A program made the position numbers and the translations under genes. Under the pieces are notes generated by a model that was given only the letters and a program-made list of their open reading frames with translations, did not search any database and was not told where the DNA came from. Of a stretch of 64,000 nt of DNA, positions 9,398 through 17,956 are shown one piece after another. The DNA is from a virus, in the IMG/VR virus record IMGVR_UViG_3300050821_001527, positions 62,001 to 126,000 of that record; one strand, given 5' to 3'. Positions within the stretch are counted from its first letter, which is position 1. Each line of letters starts with the position of its first letter.

Positions 9398-10562
9398 GCA
9401 TTTCCACAAACATGCAGTTTTCGGCTTCATCGTTCCAGAAGTCCGGGGAGTCAATGACGGGCTGGAAACCCTCAGTTTTGACGACTCCTGCGATTTGGGA
9501 GGCTCGGGAGGCATAAACCTTGCCCTCGCTGTGGACGTTGCGGCAGGATTTAAAATGCAAATTATTGATTTTTTTTAGCTTTTCCAGCAACTCGGGCTTG
9601 ATTTTAGGAATCACGTTGATGTTGGCGTGTTCGTAATAGTCAATCTTTTTGCGCTCGATTTGCTCGGATGGCAAATTACACAGAAGGGCACAGCGAATCC
9701 CAAGTTCGGCCACTTCCCTGACGAAAGCGGGTTCGTCGTTTTCGCGGATAAAGTAGAACATGCCCTCAATCGCGGCCTTGTTTGCGGCGAGGATTTGGAG
9801 ATTGATTCTCCTGTCTGTGAAGATGCGGCAGCGATTCACGCGTAGCTGACGGGCAAGGATTTCTTCGTCGAACAGATAATCCATGCGGACATCCAAAACC
9901 GCCTTCTTGTCATGGACATTGACCACTTGATTAGGCACGAAGTCATTGATTTGAATACGGCCATAACCATCCCCAATGTGGATTGTGCGGAACGCAGGCG
10001 CGTAAGCGATGCCGAGAAGCTTCAAAATGGCTTCGACTATTTCTTCTGGAAAAATAGTGTTGATGGTCTTTGGGTTTTCGTCGGAGGCATACGAAGGCTT
10101 TTGACCAAGACGTTCATAGCATTTGAATACGATGTGCTGGCTCTTGTCGCCGAAATAAGGGCCAGCGTTCTCTGGCTGGATGATGTTGTAGAGGGCAACG
10201 ATGGGGATGTTGAACGCGGAGGCAAGGTGAATGGCGAAACTATCGCATCCAAAATGGAGCGCGGAACGTTTCACGATATAAGCCAACTGGTTGACTGTGG
10301 TTCTTCCGCGATAGTCAATCGCCCCCGCGATTGCTGGGTCGTTAGGGCCACCCGTTTGGACAATCTTGATGTTCTCCTTCGCAAGAATGGGCAGGAGAAG
10401 GCCGATTACGTCCTGCCAGTAATCGTAGTTCTTGGAGTTGAACTTGGTGTTCGTGTGGAAAGAAATGTATTTTCCTTCCGGCAACGGAGTGAAAGACTCG
10501 TAGATAAACGGCTCGTCAATCTTGGCTCCGCAAGCTAGGGCGTATGTTTCAATCAGGTGCAT
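9372..10562 (-). CDS. GT9-type glycosyltransferase, C-terminal half
   Basis: 396 residues. Residues 1-165 match the nucleotide-sugar-binding half of GT9 (heptosyltransferase-like) enzymes: a strand near FIxGGPND-type sequence, then HFGCDSFAIHLASAFNIPIVALYN, where family members have the G(C/N)D(S/T)xxxHxAxA motif. The N-terminal acceptor half of the GT9 fold is missing here and is instead fused to the end of the preceding gene, with which this one overlaps as TAATG at 10562. Residues about 190-396 are an unrecognised domain with conserved-looking charged motifs. Probably translated by stop/restart and assembled with the upstream product. Glycan target unknown. Confidence 0.7.
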   Translation of the reverse strand: MHLIETYALACGAKIDEPFIYESFTPLPEGKYISFHTNTKFNSKNYDYWQDVIGLLLPILAKENIKIVQTGGPNDPAIAGAIDYRGRTTVNQLAYIVKRSALHFGCDSFAIHLASAFNIPIVALYNIIQPENAGPYFGDKSQHIVFKCYERLGQKPSYASDENPKTINTIFPEEIVEAILKLLGIAYAPAFRTIHIGDGYGRIQINDFVPNQVVNVHDKKAVLDVRMDYLFDEEILARQLRVNRCRIFTDRRINLQILAANKAAIEGMFYFIRENDEPAFVREVAELGIRCALLCNLPSEQIERKKIDYYEHANINVIPKIKPELLEKLKKINNLHFKSCRNVHSEGKVYASRASQIAGVVKTEGFQPVIDSPDFWNDEAENCMFVEMLDKTRNIP

Positions 10563-12478
10563 TAGTGGTAGCTTTCTAAATCAAAATCAAGCTTATCTTC
10601 CCCGTTGTGCTGATAAGTGAAAATTCTCTGCGTGGGGACGTGCGGAAGATAGGCGATATTGAAATATCCCTTGTTAGTTCCATTGCCTTCCAGCCATAAG
10701 AGATTGTCCATGATTGGATTGTATTCAAGCCAGTGGTCAACGTGCGGGTTTCCATCCAGCACCGACCTGTATTCCGGCTTCGTGGCAACGTAAAGGGCAT
10801 AATCCGGGTAACGGCGTTTGATGGACGGGAAGACGCTCGACAGTAGGAACAAGTCCCCCGCGCTTTCGGGCATGACCACAAGGATTCTGCCCTTGTCGTT
10901 TTTATTCAAGAGTTCATTGAAGTCCGTCTTATTTTTCTCCTGTAGTTCCTTGGCGGCGGTTTGACGGAAGAATTGCTCGATGACTTCGCGCTTCTGGCCC
11001 TTGCTCAATTCCCCAATCCAATACTTGACGCCATCGTCCTCCTTGTCAATGTCTTGACGATTCAGGATTTCCTTATACAGACTGATGACCCATTCCGTGT
11101 TGTCTTCGATTGGCTGGATGGAAACGAATGGATTTGGCAGCGACTCCTTTTCAAGATTGGAGAAGTCCGCTGGCGGGCAGTTGTCAATAAATTCCTCGAA
11201 AATGCCGCCTACGGTCTGCGTGGAGAAATTTTTGATAGTCCATTCCCTCGCCTGCTTGCCCATCGCGGTTTTCTTGGAGGCGTCCATCTTCAATACCTTG
11301 CCCAGTTGTTTGGCGATGGAGGCGGGATAAGTAGAAGCCTTGATGAATTCAGTTTGATGCTCGCGGTATTCCGCCCAGTCTAGGGGGATGGAACCTGCGT
11401 CCGGTTCGCACATTTCTTCACCACACGAATAGTTCGTGACGAGAGTAATCAGTTCGGTAAGCTTTGCTTCCTGAATGGGGATTTCCTGACCGCCCGAAGT
11501 GAACGGGTGACAGTAAACATCCATCAGGTTGTAAATCTCGTTCAGGTATTTTTCGGAAACCCCAAGACCCGGCCCGGTTGTGATTTGGGACTTTTCCGTT
11601 TTACAATGCTTGCAGTTCTGGTCGTGACCCGTGAAAGGCTTGACTTCGTATTTCAGGCACGACTTGCAGACGTAGGTGGTAAGAATCTCGTTCTTGTTGA
11701 CCCCGTATTCGGCGGCAAGCTTATGAATGTCCCAACCCTCAGACCAGTTGGTATGCAGGAGCAAGCGCGGATTCTTGACTTCGGGATGCTCCTTCGTGAA
11801 CATCTTATATCCTTCAAGAAGGTTAGGGACGCTCTTTCTTAGCTGATTACGGAACACGAAACCAACGATGAAGGCATCAAGGGGGATGCCGTTTTTCTTT
11901 CGCAGTTCCGTTCTTTGCAGATTCGGAAGCTTGCAGAAATGCGACGTATCAACCGCACCGTGAACTGTCCTGACGTGAGTATGACCCAGCTTGTGCAGGG
12001 CGTTGGTGGCGAAGCTGCTCCAAATCCAGAAATTCTTGATTTTTGGGGCAATTTTAATGTCGCTTGGTCGCAGAGGAAGTGAGTCAAGAGTAGTCCAAAT
12101 GACCGAATTGGTCTTCTTGAACCATTTCTTTTCGACAGCGAAATCAACGCCCCAAATATCTTGCGAGGCAACGTAAACGTCCGGCTTTTCTTCAAGGATT
12201 ACCTTGTCGAGATTCCATGCCCCGTATCCGGCCTGACGAGCGATGTGAGGGTCTTTATTTAACTCCTGAATCTGTCTTGGGTCGTTGGGGAGACAGCCCA
12301 CGCTTTTCCAAGGGGTGCGGGCGAGTTCTGGATGCCCCACTGGGACTCCGATACAATAATGAACCAAGTCATACTTGCCCGTGCGGAACAGGTATTCAAG
12401 TATGGCTCGGATATTGCGTCCGAACCCGGTTTTAGCTAGGCTAAAATCGGTTTGGAAAACGATTTTCTTTTTCTTCAT
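10562..12478 (-). CDS. GT4 glycosyltransferase fused to DUF4214 and GT9 N-terminal half
   Basis: 638 residues with three parts. Residues 1-440 are a GT-B fold GT4-type transferase (GFGRNIR loop near the start, a GxxEIPIQEAK-type donor-binding region near 355) carrying an inserted CxxC...CxxC zinc knuckle around residues 270-300. Residues about 470-530 look like DUF4214 (YKEILNRxD...YWxxELxxG...). Residues about 545-638 are the N-terminal half of a GT9 enzyme (RILVVMPESAGDLFLLSSVFPSIK). The ORF stops exactly in the GT9 interdomain linker and the next gene continues the fold. It overlaps the upstream stop by a TAATG. Confidence 0.75.
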   Translation of the reverse strand: MKKKKIVFQTDFSLAKTGFGRNIRAILEYLFRTGKYDLVHYCIGVPVGHPELARTPWKSVGCLPNDPRQIQELNKDPHIARQAGYGAWNLDKVILEEKPDVYVASQDIWGVDFAVEKKWFKKTNSVIWTTLDSLPLRPSDIKIAPKIKNFWIWSSFATNALHKLGHTHVRTVHGAVDTSHFCKLPNLQRTELRKKNGIPLDAFIVGFVFRNQLRKSVPNLLEGYKMFTKEHPEVKNPRLLLHTNWSEGWDIHKLAAEYGVNKNEILTTYVCKSCLKYEVKPFTGHDQNCKHCKTEKSQITTGPGLGVSEKYLNEIYNLMDVYCHPFTSGGQEIPIQEAKLTELITLVTNYSCGEEMCEPDAGSIPLDWAEYREHQTEFIKASTYPASIAKQLGKVLKMDASKKTAMGKQAREWTIKNFSTQTVGGIFEEFIDNCPPADFSNLEKESLPNPFVSIQPIEDNTEWVISLYKEILNRQDIDKEDDGVKYWIGELSKGQKREVIEQFFRQTAAKELQEKNKTDFNELLNKNDKGRILVVMPESAGDLFLLSSVFPSIKRRYPDYALYVATKPEYRSVLDGNPHVDHWLEYNPIMDNLLWLEGNGTNKGYFNIAYLPHVPTQRIFTYQHNGEDKLDFDLESYH

Positions 12479-13026
12479 TACACGTCGAGACTGGTGGCCT
12501 CGATTGTTTGACCGTCGGAAGCGGCGGGCGATTCACTTTTTGGAGATTTTGCAGCGTAATTGGCAACGTCAATTTCGATGGCCTTGCGGATAAACAAGGT
12601 GAGGGCTTCCTTCAAAAGCCTGCCTTCGCCGAAGTTCAGACCGATGACGAAATTGGTTTTCTTCGAGGAGTCCTCCTTCGAGGATTTGACGACTGAGAAA
12701 GAGTGACCAATCTGCACCCCATCCTTCATATACGGCTCGAATTTGATGGACGTGGAAAACTGGGTGACTGCGCCGTCATGGTAGGCCGAGAATGCACGGC
12801 CCGTGTCAATAGAGTCAAGGATTCCCCCGATTTCAGTGTGGGAGAACTTGACCACAGCCTTCTTCGCCGGGTCTTTTGCGTTTTGGGAGAAGGAGCCGGT
12901 GCGGGTCGCAGGGTTCCATGAGTCTTGTTTGAGGATTTCCGCGTAAAAGCGGTTATCTTGGTTGGATAGTTTGAATGAGCAGGCGTGGCCGGTATTTCTT
13001 GGGTTTGGTTTATAGAAGTTTATCAT
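12478..13026 (-). CDS. Possible ssDNA-binding protein
   Basis: 182 residues. The N-terminal 130 residues are beta-rich with conserved aromatic and basic residues (FYKPNP, FYAEILKQ, SIKFEPY), followed by a helix and a low-complexity Ser/Ala/Glu tail. This layout recalls PC4/Whirly-type or phage ssDNA-binding proteins but I cannot place it firmly. First gene of the leftward unit 13026-9372, starting from a promoter that overlaps a divergent one for the giant gene at 13072. Unknown function is equally possible. Confidence 0.5.
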   Translation of the reverse strand: MINFYKPNPRNTGHACSFKLSNQDNRFYAEILKQDSWNPATRTGSFSQNAKDPAKKAVVKFSHTEIGGILDSIDTGRAFSAYHDGAVTQFSTSIKFEPYMKDGVQIGHSFSVVKSSKEDSSKKTNFVIGLNFGEGRLLKEALTLFIRKAIEIDVANYAAKSPKSESPAASDGQTIEATSLDV

Positions 13027-13029
13027 AGC

Positions 13030-13052
13030 TTATGTGTATTATAGTATAGAAG
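13030..13052. promoter_or_regulatory. Overlapping divergent promoters between 13026(-) and 13072(+)
   Basis: The 45-bp gap between divergent genes holds TATAAT read leftwards and TGTGTATTATAGTAT read rightwards, on the same few base pairs. The leftward -10 ends about 11 nt before its ATG; the rightward one is about 25 nt before its ATG. The -35 elements are poor on both sides, so activation by another factor, such as a phage sigma, is possible. Confidence 0.5.
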
Positions 13053-13071
13053 GTCGAAGGAATCTAAAAAA

Positions 13072-16000
13072 ATGCAGTTTGTGTTCACAGGTTTCAGGAG
13101 CGGGGACGTGCTGGATTATGCCCCGGCAAGCGGAGGCGAAAACTCCGGGGTTTTCCGTGGCCTGACCCGAGCAAAGACCGCCCCGACTGGCATAAGCTAC
13201 GGCCTCGTTTTCACGACTTCCCCTCCCGACAGTTCGATTGACATTTTCGATTCCAACTTCACAGGCCCGTATTATCTCTATGGATGGGCGGGCGCGGGAA
13301 GGACTTTTTCGGGCGAATACGTTACCCCGTCCTGTTCCATTTACGAAACCTGCCACGGTATCAGGCAACCCGACAAGCCGTTCAAGAACTTCTACAACGC
13401 CTACTATCGTCATGGATTCTTTGAATCTCCGTGGGGAGCAAATCCGACCCGAACATCGGTATTGTCGAACTTTGGAACGTCCAGAACGCTTACCCAATCC
13501 GATGCCGGGGATGCGATAAATTTCGCAGACGCATTCCAAATCACCGTAGAAGAATACCATCAGTTGAACGGAATCGTTCCTATTAACTGTGGTGGTGGAA
13601 AGTCCCCCGAAAACTGCAATCCACTTATCTCCCCCTTGCAGCACTTTCGCTACTTCTATTACGAATGCCCGAGTGACATTGACGCGAATTGTCCGACCTA
13701 TCAGGAAGCGGAAATCAAATGGGTTCCGGGCAACGGAATTGAATATGCGGGGCCGAGTGGTTATCCTTCCTATATCTTCGGGGGAAGCCTATACAACAAT
13801 TCTCCCATCCCTACCGTATTGGACTTGGATGGAAACTTCTTCATGCAGGATGTGTGCGCCGTGGGAGGCAACATCAACATCTACAATAACAATCTCTGCC
13901 CTGCTCTGGTATTGGAAACGGACACGTCCATACTTAGAGGCAGCAACGACCTAATGGCTACCTTCGTGGCCAACGCCATCGCTGGTTTTGGATTCGCCGG
14001 ACTGGGTGGGAATGGCAAGGGCGGAAACGTTGATGGATATGGAGCGGGAGCGCAAGACCTTGGCAATGAAGACTGGTGGTTCTGGAACTTCGTGTATCAA
14101 GAAAACGCGGACACATTTCCGTTTGATAACAGCCCCGACGAAGGAAGGGTAATCGGCAAGCCTGTCACCAGTAACATAGTCAATTCAGACGGCTCTGTTA
14201 CCGTGGTGACTACTCAGAGAACGGACGGAAATAACCCAACCCCTCAGACCTTTGACTCGTCTATCGCTTGGGAAAGCTGGTATTGGCAGCACCGTCTTTG
14301 CGCGGACTATCCGAAATACCTGCCTTGGACTTTCGGGGCCAACATCTTTGCCTCGCCTGAAACCTACTTTGAAGTTCCGTATTACTCTGCCATTGGTAAA
14401 TATGGATTCTATGGAGTGAGGTTCCTTGAGTCTGCCGGGACGTTAATCAACCCGGATGGAACAGTGAACAGTGGATGCACGACGGGAGACAACGCGAATC
14501 CCTTTGATAACGCGACTGTGGGACTCGGCGGGCCTGAAATTTATAACAGGCTGCTGAAGACTTCCGCCCTACAGAGGAAATACAGCGATTACTACGCCGG
14601 AAATCAAGGATTGTTCTTGGCCCTGAACTACGACTTCCTTACCGGGGACGCGGGATACAACAGGCTACAGAACTTCACAAAGAGCGGAATCAAAGTCCTG
14701 CATGACAAGTTTTGGATTGAATGCAAATACTCCCAGATGGGTGAGCCTTACTTGTTGACGGCTTGGATTAACGACATCCCAACGCTCTACAATGACAACG
14801 GCTATCTTGAAATCAACCCTAATGGCTCTGTCACAGACCCAATCAATAACGTCACCCATACTGGGTATTACAGGTCTGGTGTTCCTGACAGTTATCTATA
14901 TACCAACAATCTGTTCGAGAGTGTGTTCTTTAATCAGGGGGACTTGCCTGCCTTCGACGCCGGTTTCATTGGTAAGTATGGCAACTACATCGTTCGTGAC
15001 ACGCAGGGGAGTCTCAACACCGGAAGCTACAACTTCATGGCGAATGTCCAGAGGAATCTTTCCCATAAGAGAAACTTGGGTAACGAATCCTACGGAACGC
15101 CGGTTGACCTGTATCCAATGGGCAGGATTTATTACGGAATGGACGACCCTTCGGGATATTACAATGCGTTCTGGCTGGTCGCCCCGAACAGCAAGAGTAA
15201 GCCCCCGCAAATCCCAAGAAGATATTTCGAGGGGTATTACGCGTCGAACTCGGGAGTATTCCCTAATCTATCCGCACTCCAAACCTACACTCCGGTTGGG
15301 GAGCCATTGGGATTCAACGCCGGGTTCTACAACAAAATTGGCAATGGGAAAATGCACCCGAAACGCGGTTATGTTCCAGTGGCCTCTGGCAACGGACTTA
15401 CGAATAACAATACACATGTGCATTTGGATTATACAGGCGTTCTGCAAGTTTTGGGCTACCACCAAATCGGGGTTTTAGACCCGAGCTTCTCATGCTTTAA
15501 CCCAATCTTTGTTCAACAGCCAAACGACATTATCTGCAAGGTTGGGCAAACGCCTACGTTCAGGTCGCTCGCGGTTGATTACCACACCTTGCCGGAAGAC
15601 AAAGTTCAGGATGGGCGATGGCCGGAAATCAATTATTGGGCTGACAGACTCAAGCTGACCGATGATAATGGAAAGATTATATCCAAGCTTTCCTATAAGT
15701 GGGGAAGGTTCCCTACTGGGCTATACGCTAATTACAACTTGGGGAATCTGAGCGGAGTGGAATGGTCTAATCCCACGGGCGAATGGTGTAACCTAGAAGG
15801 CGACGGAAGCAATAACTGCACAGTCATCCACCCAAATGAATGCGTCCCGAAACTAACGGGATACAGAACTTCAATCACTCCGGGGCTTCCTAACCAATTC
15901 GCTGAGTTTGTAAAGGGTGCCAAGGTGGGTATTGACGACCAATATTACTACTTCTGCGTAGTCTCGGGCATCTTCGGGGAAAGAAGAAGCGAGCCTGCCC

Positions 16001-17931
16001 GATTGATTATTGATGATACTTTGATTTTGGACGTAGCAGTAAAGAACGGAAGTTCCCAAGGATGGCCGTCAAAGCTTGTGTTCACTTCAATGGATGGAAG
16101 TGGGAACCAGAAGAATATCGCCCTGTCCAGTTACACCGGCCCGTATTATGGATACACGCCGAACACAGATGCCATTCCAGAAACGGCGTTTGCGGAACGC
16201 AGGACTCCAAGTGCCGTGGGATGTCTGCCTAGCTGGTCGCCTTGCTGTGACGACAATAAGAAACGAACGATGGGGATGATTGGATACGATACGTGGAACT
16301 TCACTTGGCAACCACCAGCCATTCAGGATTTGCCGCTTCTGAACACTAACTGGGGTCAGGTCGTCCCTTACGGTGCGTTGGTGACGTTCTCGAAAATTCT
16401 GACTCAGGAAGAAGGAGACGCCATGTATGGTAGAACGGCCCTGCCTAAAGTTTCGGAGGGTCAGTTCTTGGGAGATTATTTCGGTATTCCGTTTGACTTG
16501 TATCTGAATGGCGGCACGAAAGTCAAGCATTGGTCTGTTGAGGAGCCAGCTTGGGCTACAGATAATACCAAGCAAGGCATTCCGTTCAACGCCGGGGACA
16601 TAGTTTCCGCCCTGTATCCCGCGTCAGAAGGAGCGAAGAAGTGGTCGGCGTTCCCAACCAAATCGGCCAGTCAAAATTACGGCAAGGGACAATGGCAGTT
16701 TAGCAATAACCTCGGACTTATCAAGAGGCTTGGATATACAGACCTTGTTGGCAAGGATGATACTTGGGACGGAAAAGACAGCCGTGGCGAGACGCTGATT
16801 ACGTTCTCAAATATCCTAACGGATAAGAATAAACTTCTGGATAACATCAGAACCAGCTTGAAGTCCTATCCGGGCGGAAATGCCGGATGGAGGAAAAGTT
16901 CTTTGGGTAGGCACATGGCATACTTCGTGGAAGGATTTAGCTCGTTCTACATATTCTGCGGAAATAAGAAGAAGGAGTTCGTTACCAACTGGTCTTACAT
17001 CGCGCCGGGGCTGCGAGTCGGCAATGCTGGTTTCCAGTATTCTTGGGTCGGGCAACCGAATAGCTCTTACCTTACGCGCCAAACCATGCCGGGGCCATAC
17101 TCGTTCTTCTGGAAGATGAACAGGCACAACCGCGACAAGAATGGCAACGGAATGCCATTGGGTATGTATGCCTATTCTACAGACGGCCCATACACAATGA
17201 TGTATGACCTTCCTGCGGTCTATGGATTGTATATCCGTAACTTCGACAGGGTGAGTAAGAACGACGCGCTGTTTGAAGAAATTAGAAGCATTAGAACCGA
17301 TGCGGCGGGGGGGCAGCCAAACTACATCAACGCTGGCGCGGCGGTGTGGACACAGAAATTTGAGTTCAATCAGACGACCAATGATGACGGGACTATTAGC
17401 TGGTGCGGCGTTCCGTTCGGGACTTGGAGAAACAGGTGCAGCGGTTTGGCCCCGGCAGACGGAACCGACGCCAGATATTGCCAGTATCCGAATGATGCCA
17501 TAGCTGTGGCGGGTTCTCAGGACTTGGACATTTATGAATGTCCTACTTTGGGGGTAAAGGCTAACGTATGTTTCCCGCCATGCCTAAGCCTTAGATACGA
17601 CCAAGGAATTCTACCGGGTGGAAAGAGTCTCGATTTGTTTGGAAATTTGTCATCGAAATACGGGCCTGATAAGATTGTCTCCGACGCGAGATATAACGGC
17701 TTGGACGCAACGAGGGTTCTTGGGCCAGCACAAACGCCTTGGGCGCAGGCTGTTGAGGGGTTCTTGGCCCCGGACTTGCTGCCGAAGCTGGCTGAATACC
17801 AGTCCATAGACCCGTGCCACGGTGGGGGTTCCGACCATTGCAACTACGTGACTCCTACGGCTTGGATTGGTTCGACGCAAAAGGCTTACTCAAACATGAA
17901 CTATATGTCCGATTTGATTAACGGTTTCTAA
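13072..17931 (+). CDS. Giant Cys-containing virion-type protein
   Basis: 1619 residues, no signal peptide, no recognised domain. Very rich in Gly, Asn, Tyr, Pro and Ser. Cys residues come in close pairs and clusters (for example CGGG...ENCNP near residue 175, CP...CP near 200, CNLEG...CTVI...C near 910, and DPCHGGG...HC near the C-terminus), unusual for a cytoplasmic protein and suggesting metal- or disulfide-stabilised loops. Such size and composition fit a tail fibre, tailspike or baseplate arm. Start chosen at 13072 because it follows the divergent promoter. Adhesive role is inference. Confidence 0.65.
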   Translation: MQFVFTGFRSGDVLDYAPASGGENSGVFRGLTRAKTAPTGISYGLVFTTSPPDSSIDIFDSNFTGPYYLYGWAGAGRTFSGEYVTPSCSIYETCHGIRQPDKPFKNFYNAYYRHGFFESPWGANPTRTSVLSNFGTSRTLTQSDAGDAINFADAFQITVEEYHQLNGIVPINCGGGKSPENCNPLISPLQHFRYFYYECPSDIDANCPTYQEAEIKWVPGNGIEYAGPSGYPSYIFGGSLYNNSPIPTVLDLDGNFFMQDVCAVGGNINIYNNNLCPALVLETDTSILRGSNDLMATFVANAIAGFGFAGLGGNGKGGNVDGYGAGAQDLGNEDWWFWNFVYQENADTFPFDNSPDEGRVIGKPVTSNIVNSDGSVTVVTTQRTDGNNPTPQTFDSSIAWESWYWQHRLCADYPKYLPWTFGANIFASPETYFEVPYYSAIGKYGFYGVRFLESAGTLINPDGTVNSGCTTGDNANPFDNATVGLGGPEIYNRLLKTSALQRKYSDYYAGNQGLFLALNYDFLTGDAGYNRLQNFTKSGIKVLHDKFWIECKYSQMGEPYLLTAWINDIPTLYNDNGYLEINPNGSVTDPINNVTHTGYYRSGVPDSYLYTNNLFESVFFNQGDLPAFDAGFIGKYGNYIVRDTQGSLNTGSYNFMANVQRNLSHKRNLGNESYGTPVDLYPMGRIYYGMDDPSGYYNAFWLVAPNSKSKPPQIPRRYFEGYYASNSGVFPNLSALQTYTPVGEPLGFNAGFYNKIGNGKMHPKRGYVPVASGNGLTNNNTHVHLDYTGVLQVLGYHQIGVLDPSFSCFNPIFVQQPNDIICKVGQTPTFRSLAVDYHTLPEDKVQDGRWPEINYWADRLKLTDDNGKIISKLSYKWGRFPTGLYANYNLGNLSGVEWSNPTGEWCNLEGDGSNNCTVIHPNECVPKLTGYRTSITPGLPNQFAEFVKGAKVGIDDQYYYFCVVSGIFGERRSEPARLIIDDTLILDVAVKNGSSQGWPSKLVFTSMDGSGNQKNIALSSYTGPYYGYTPNTDAIPETAFAERRTPSAVGCLPSWSPCCDDNKKRTMGMIGYDTWNFTWQPPAIQDLPLLNTNWGQVVPYGALVTFSKILTQEEGDAMYGRTALPKVSEGQFLGDYFGIPFDLYLNGGTKVKHWSVEEPAWATDNTKQGIPFNAGDIVSALYPASEGAKKWSAFPTKSASQNYGKGQWQFSNNLGLIKRLGYTDLVGKDDTWDGKDSRGETLITFSNILTDKNKLLDNIRTSLKSYPGGNAGWRKSSLGRHMAYFVEGFSSFYIFCGNKKKEFVTNWSYIAPGLRVGNAGFQYSWVGQPNSSYLTRQTMPGPYSFFWKMNRHNRDKNGNGMPLGMYAYSTDGPYTMMYDLPAVYGLYIRNFDRVSKNDALFEEIRSIRTDAAGGQPNYINAGAAVWTQKFEFNQTTNDDGTISWCGVPFGTWRNRCSGLAPADGTDARYCQYPNDAIAVAGSQDLDIYECPTLGVKANVCFPPCLSLRYDQGILPGGKSLDLFGNLSSKYGPDKIVSDARYNGLDATRVLGPAQTPWAQAVEGFLAPDLLPKLAEYQSIDPCHGGGSDHCNYVTPTAWIGSTQKAYSNMNYMSDLINGF

Positions 17932-17936
17932 ACGAA

Positions 17937-17942
17937 AAATCT
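17937..17942 (+). promoter_or_regulatory. -10 box TATAAT, 9-15 nt before ATG 17957
   Basis: TATAAT lies just upstream of the second giant gene, followed by AGAGGGAAA and the ATG. The -35 is weak. The short distance implies a 2-4 nt leader; GAGGG could alternatively act as a ribosome binding site on a read-through message. Confidence 0.45.
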
Positions 17943-17956
17943 ATAATAGAGGGAAA

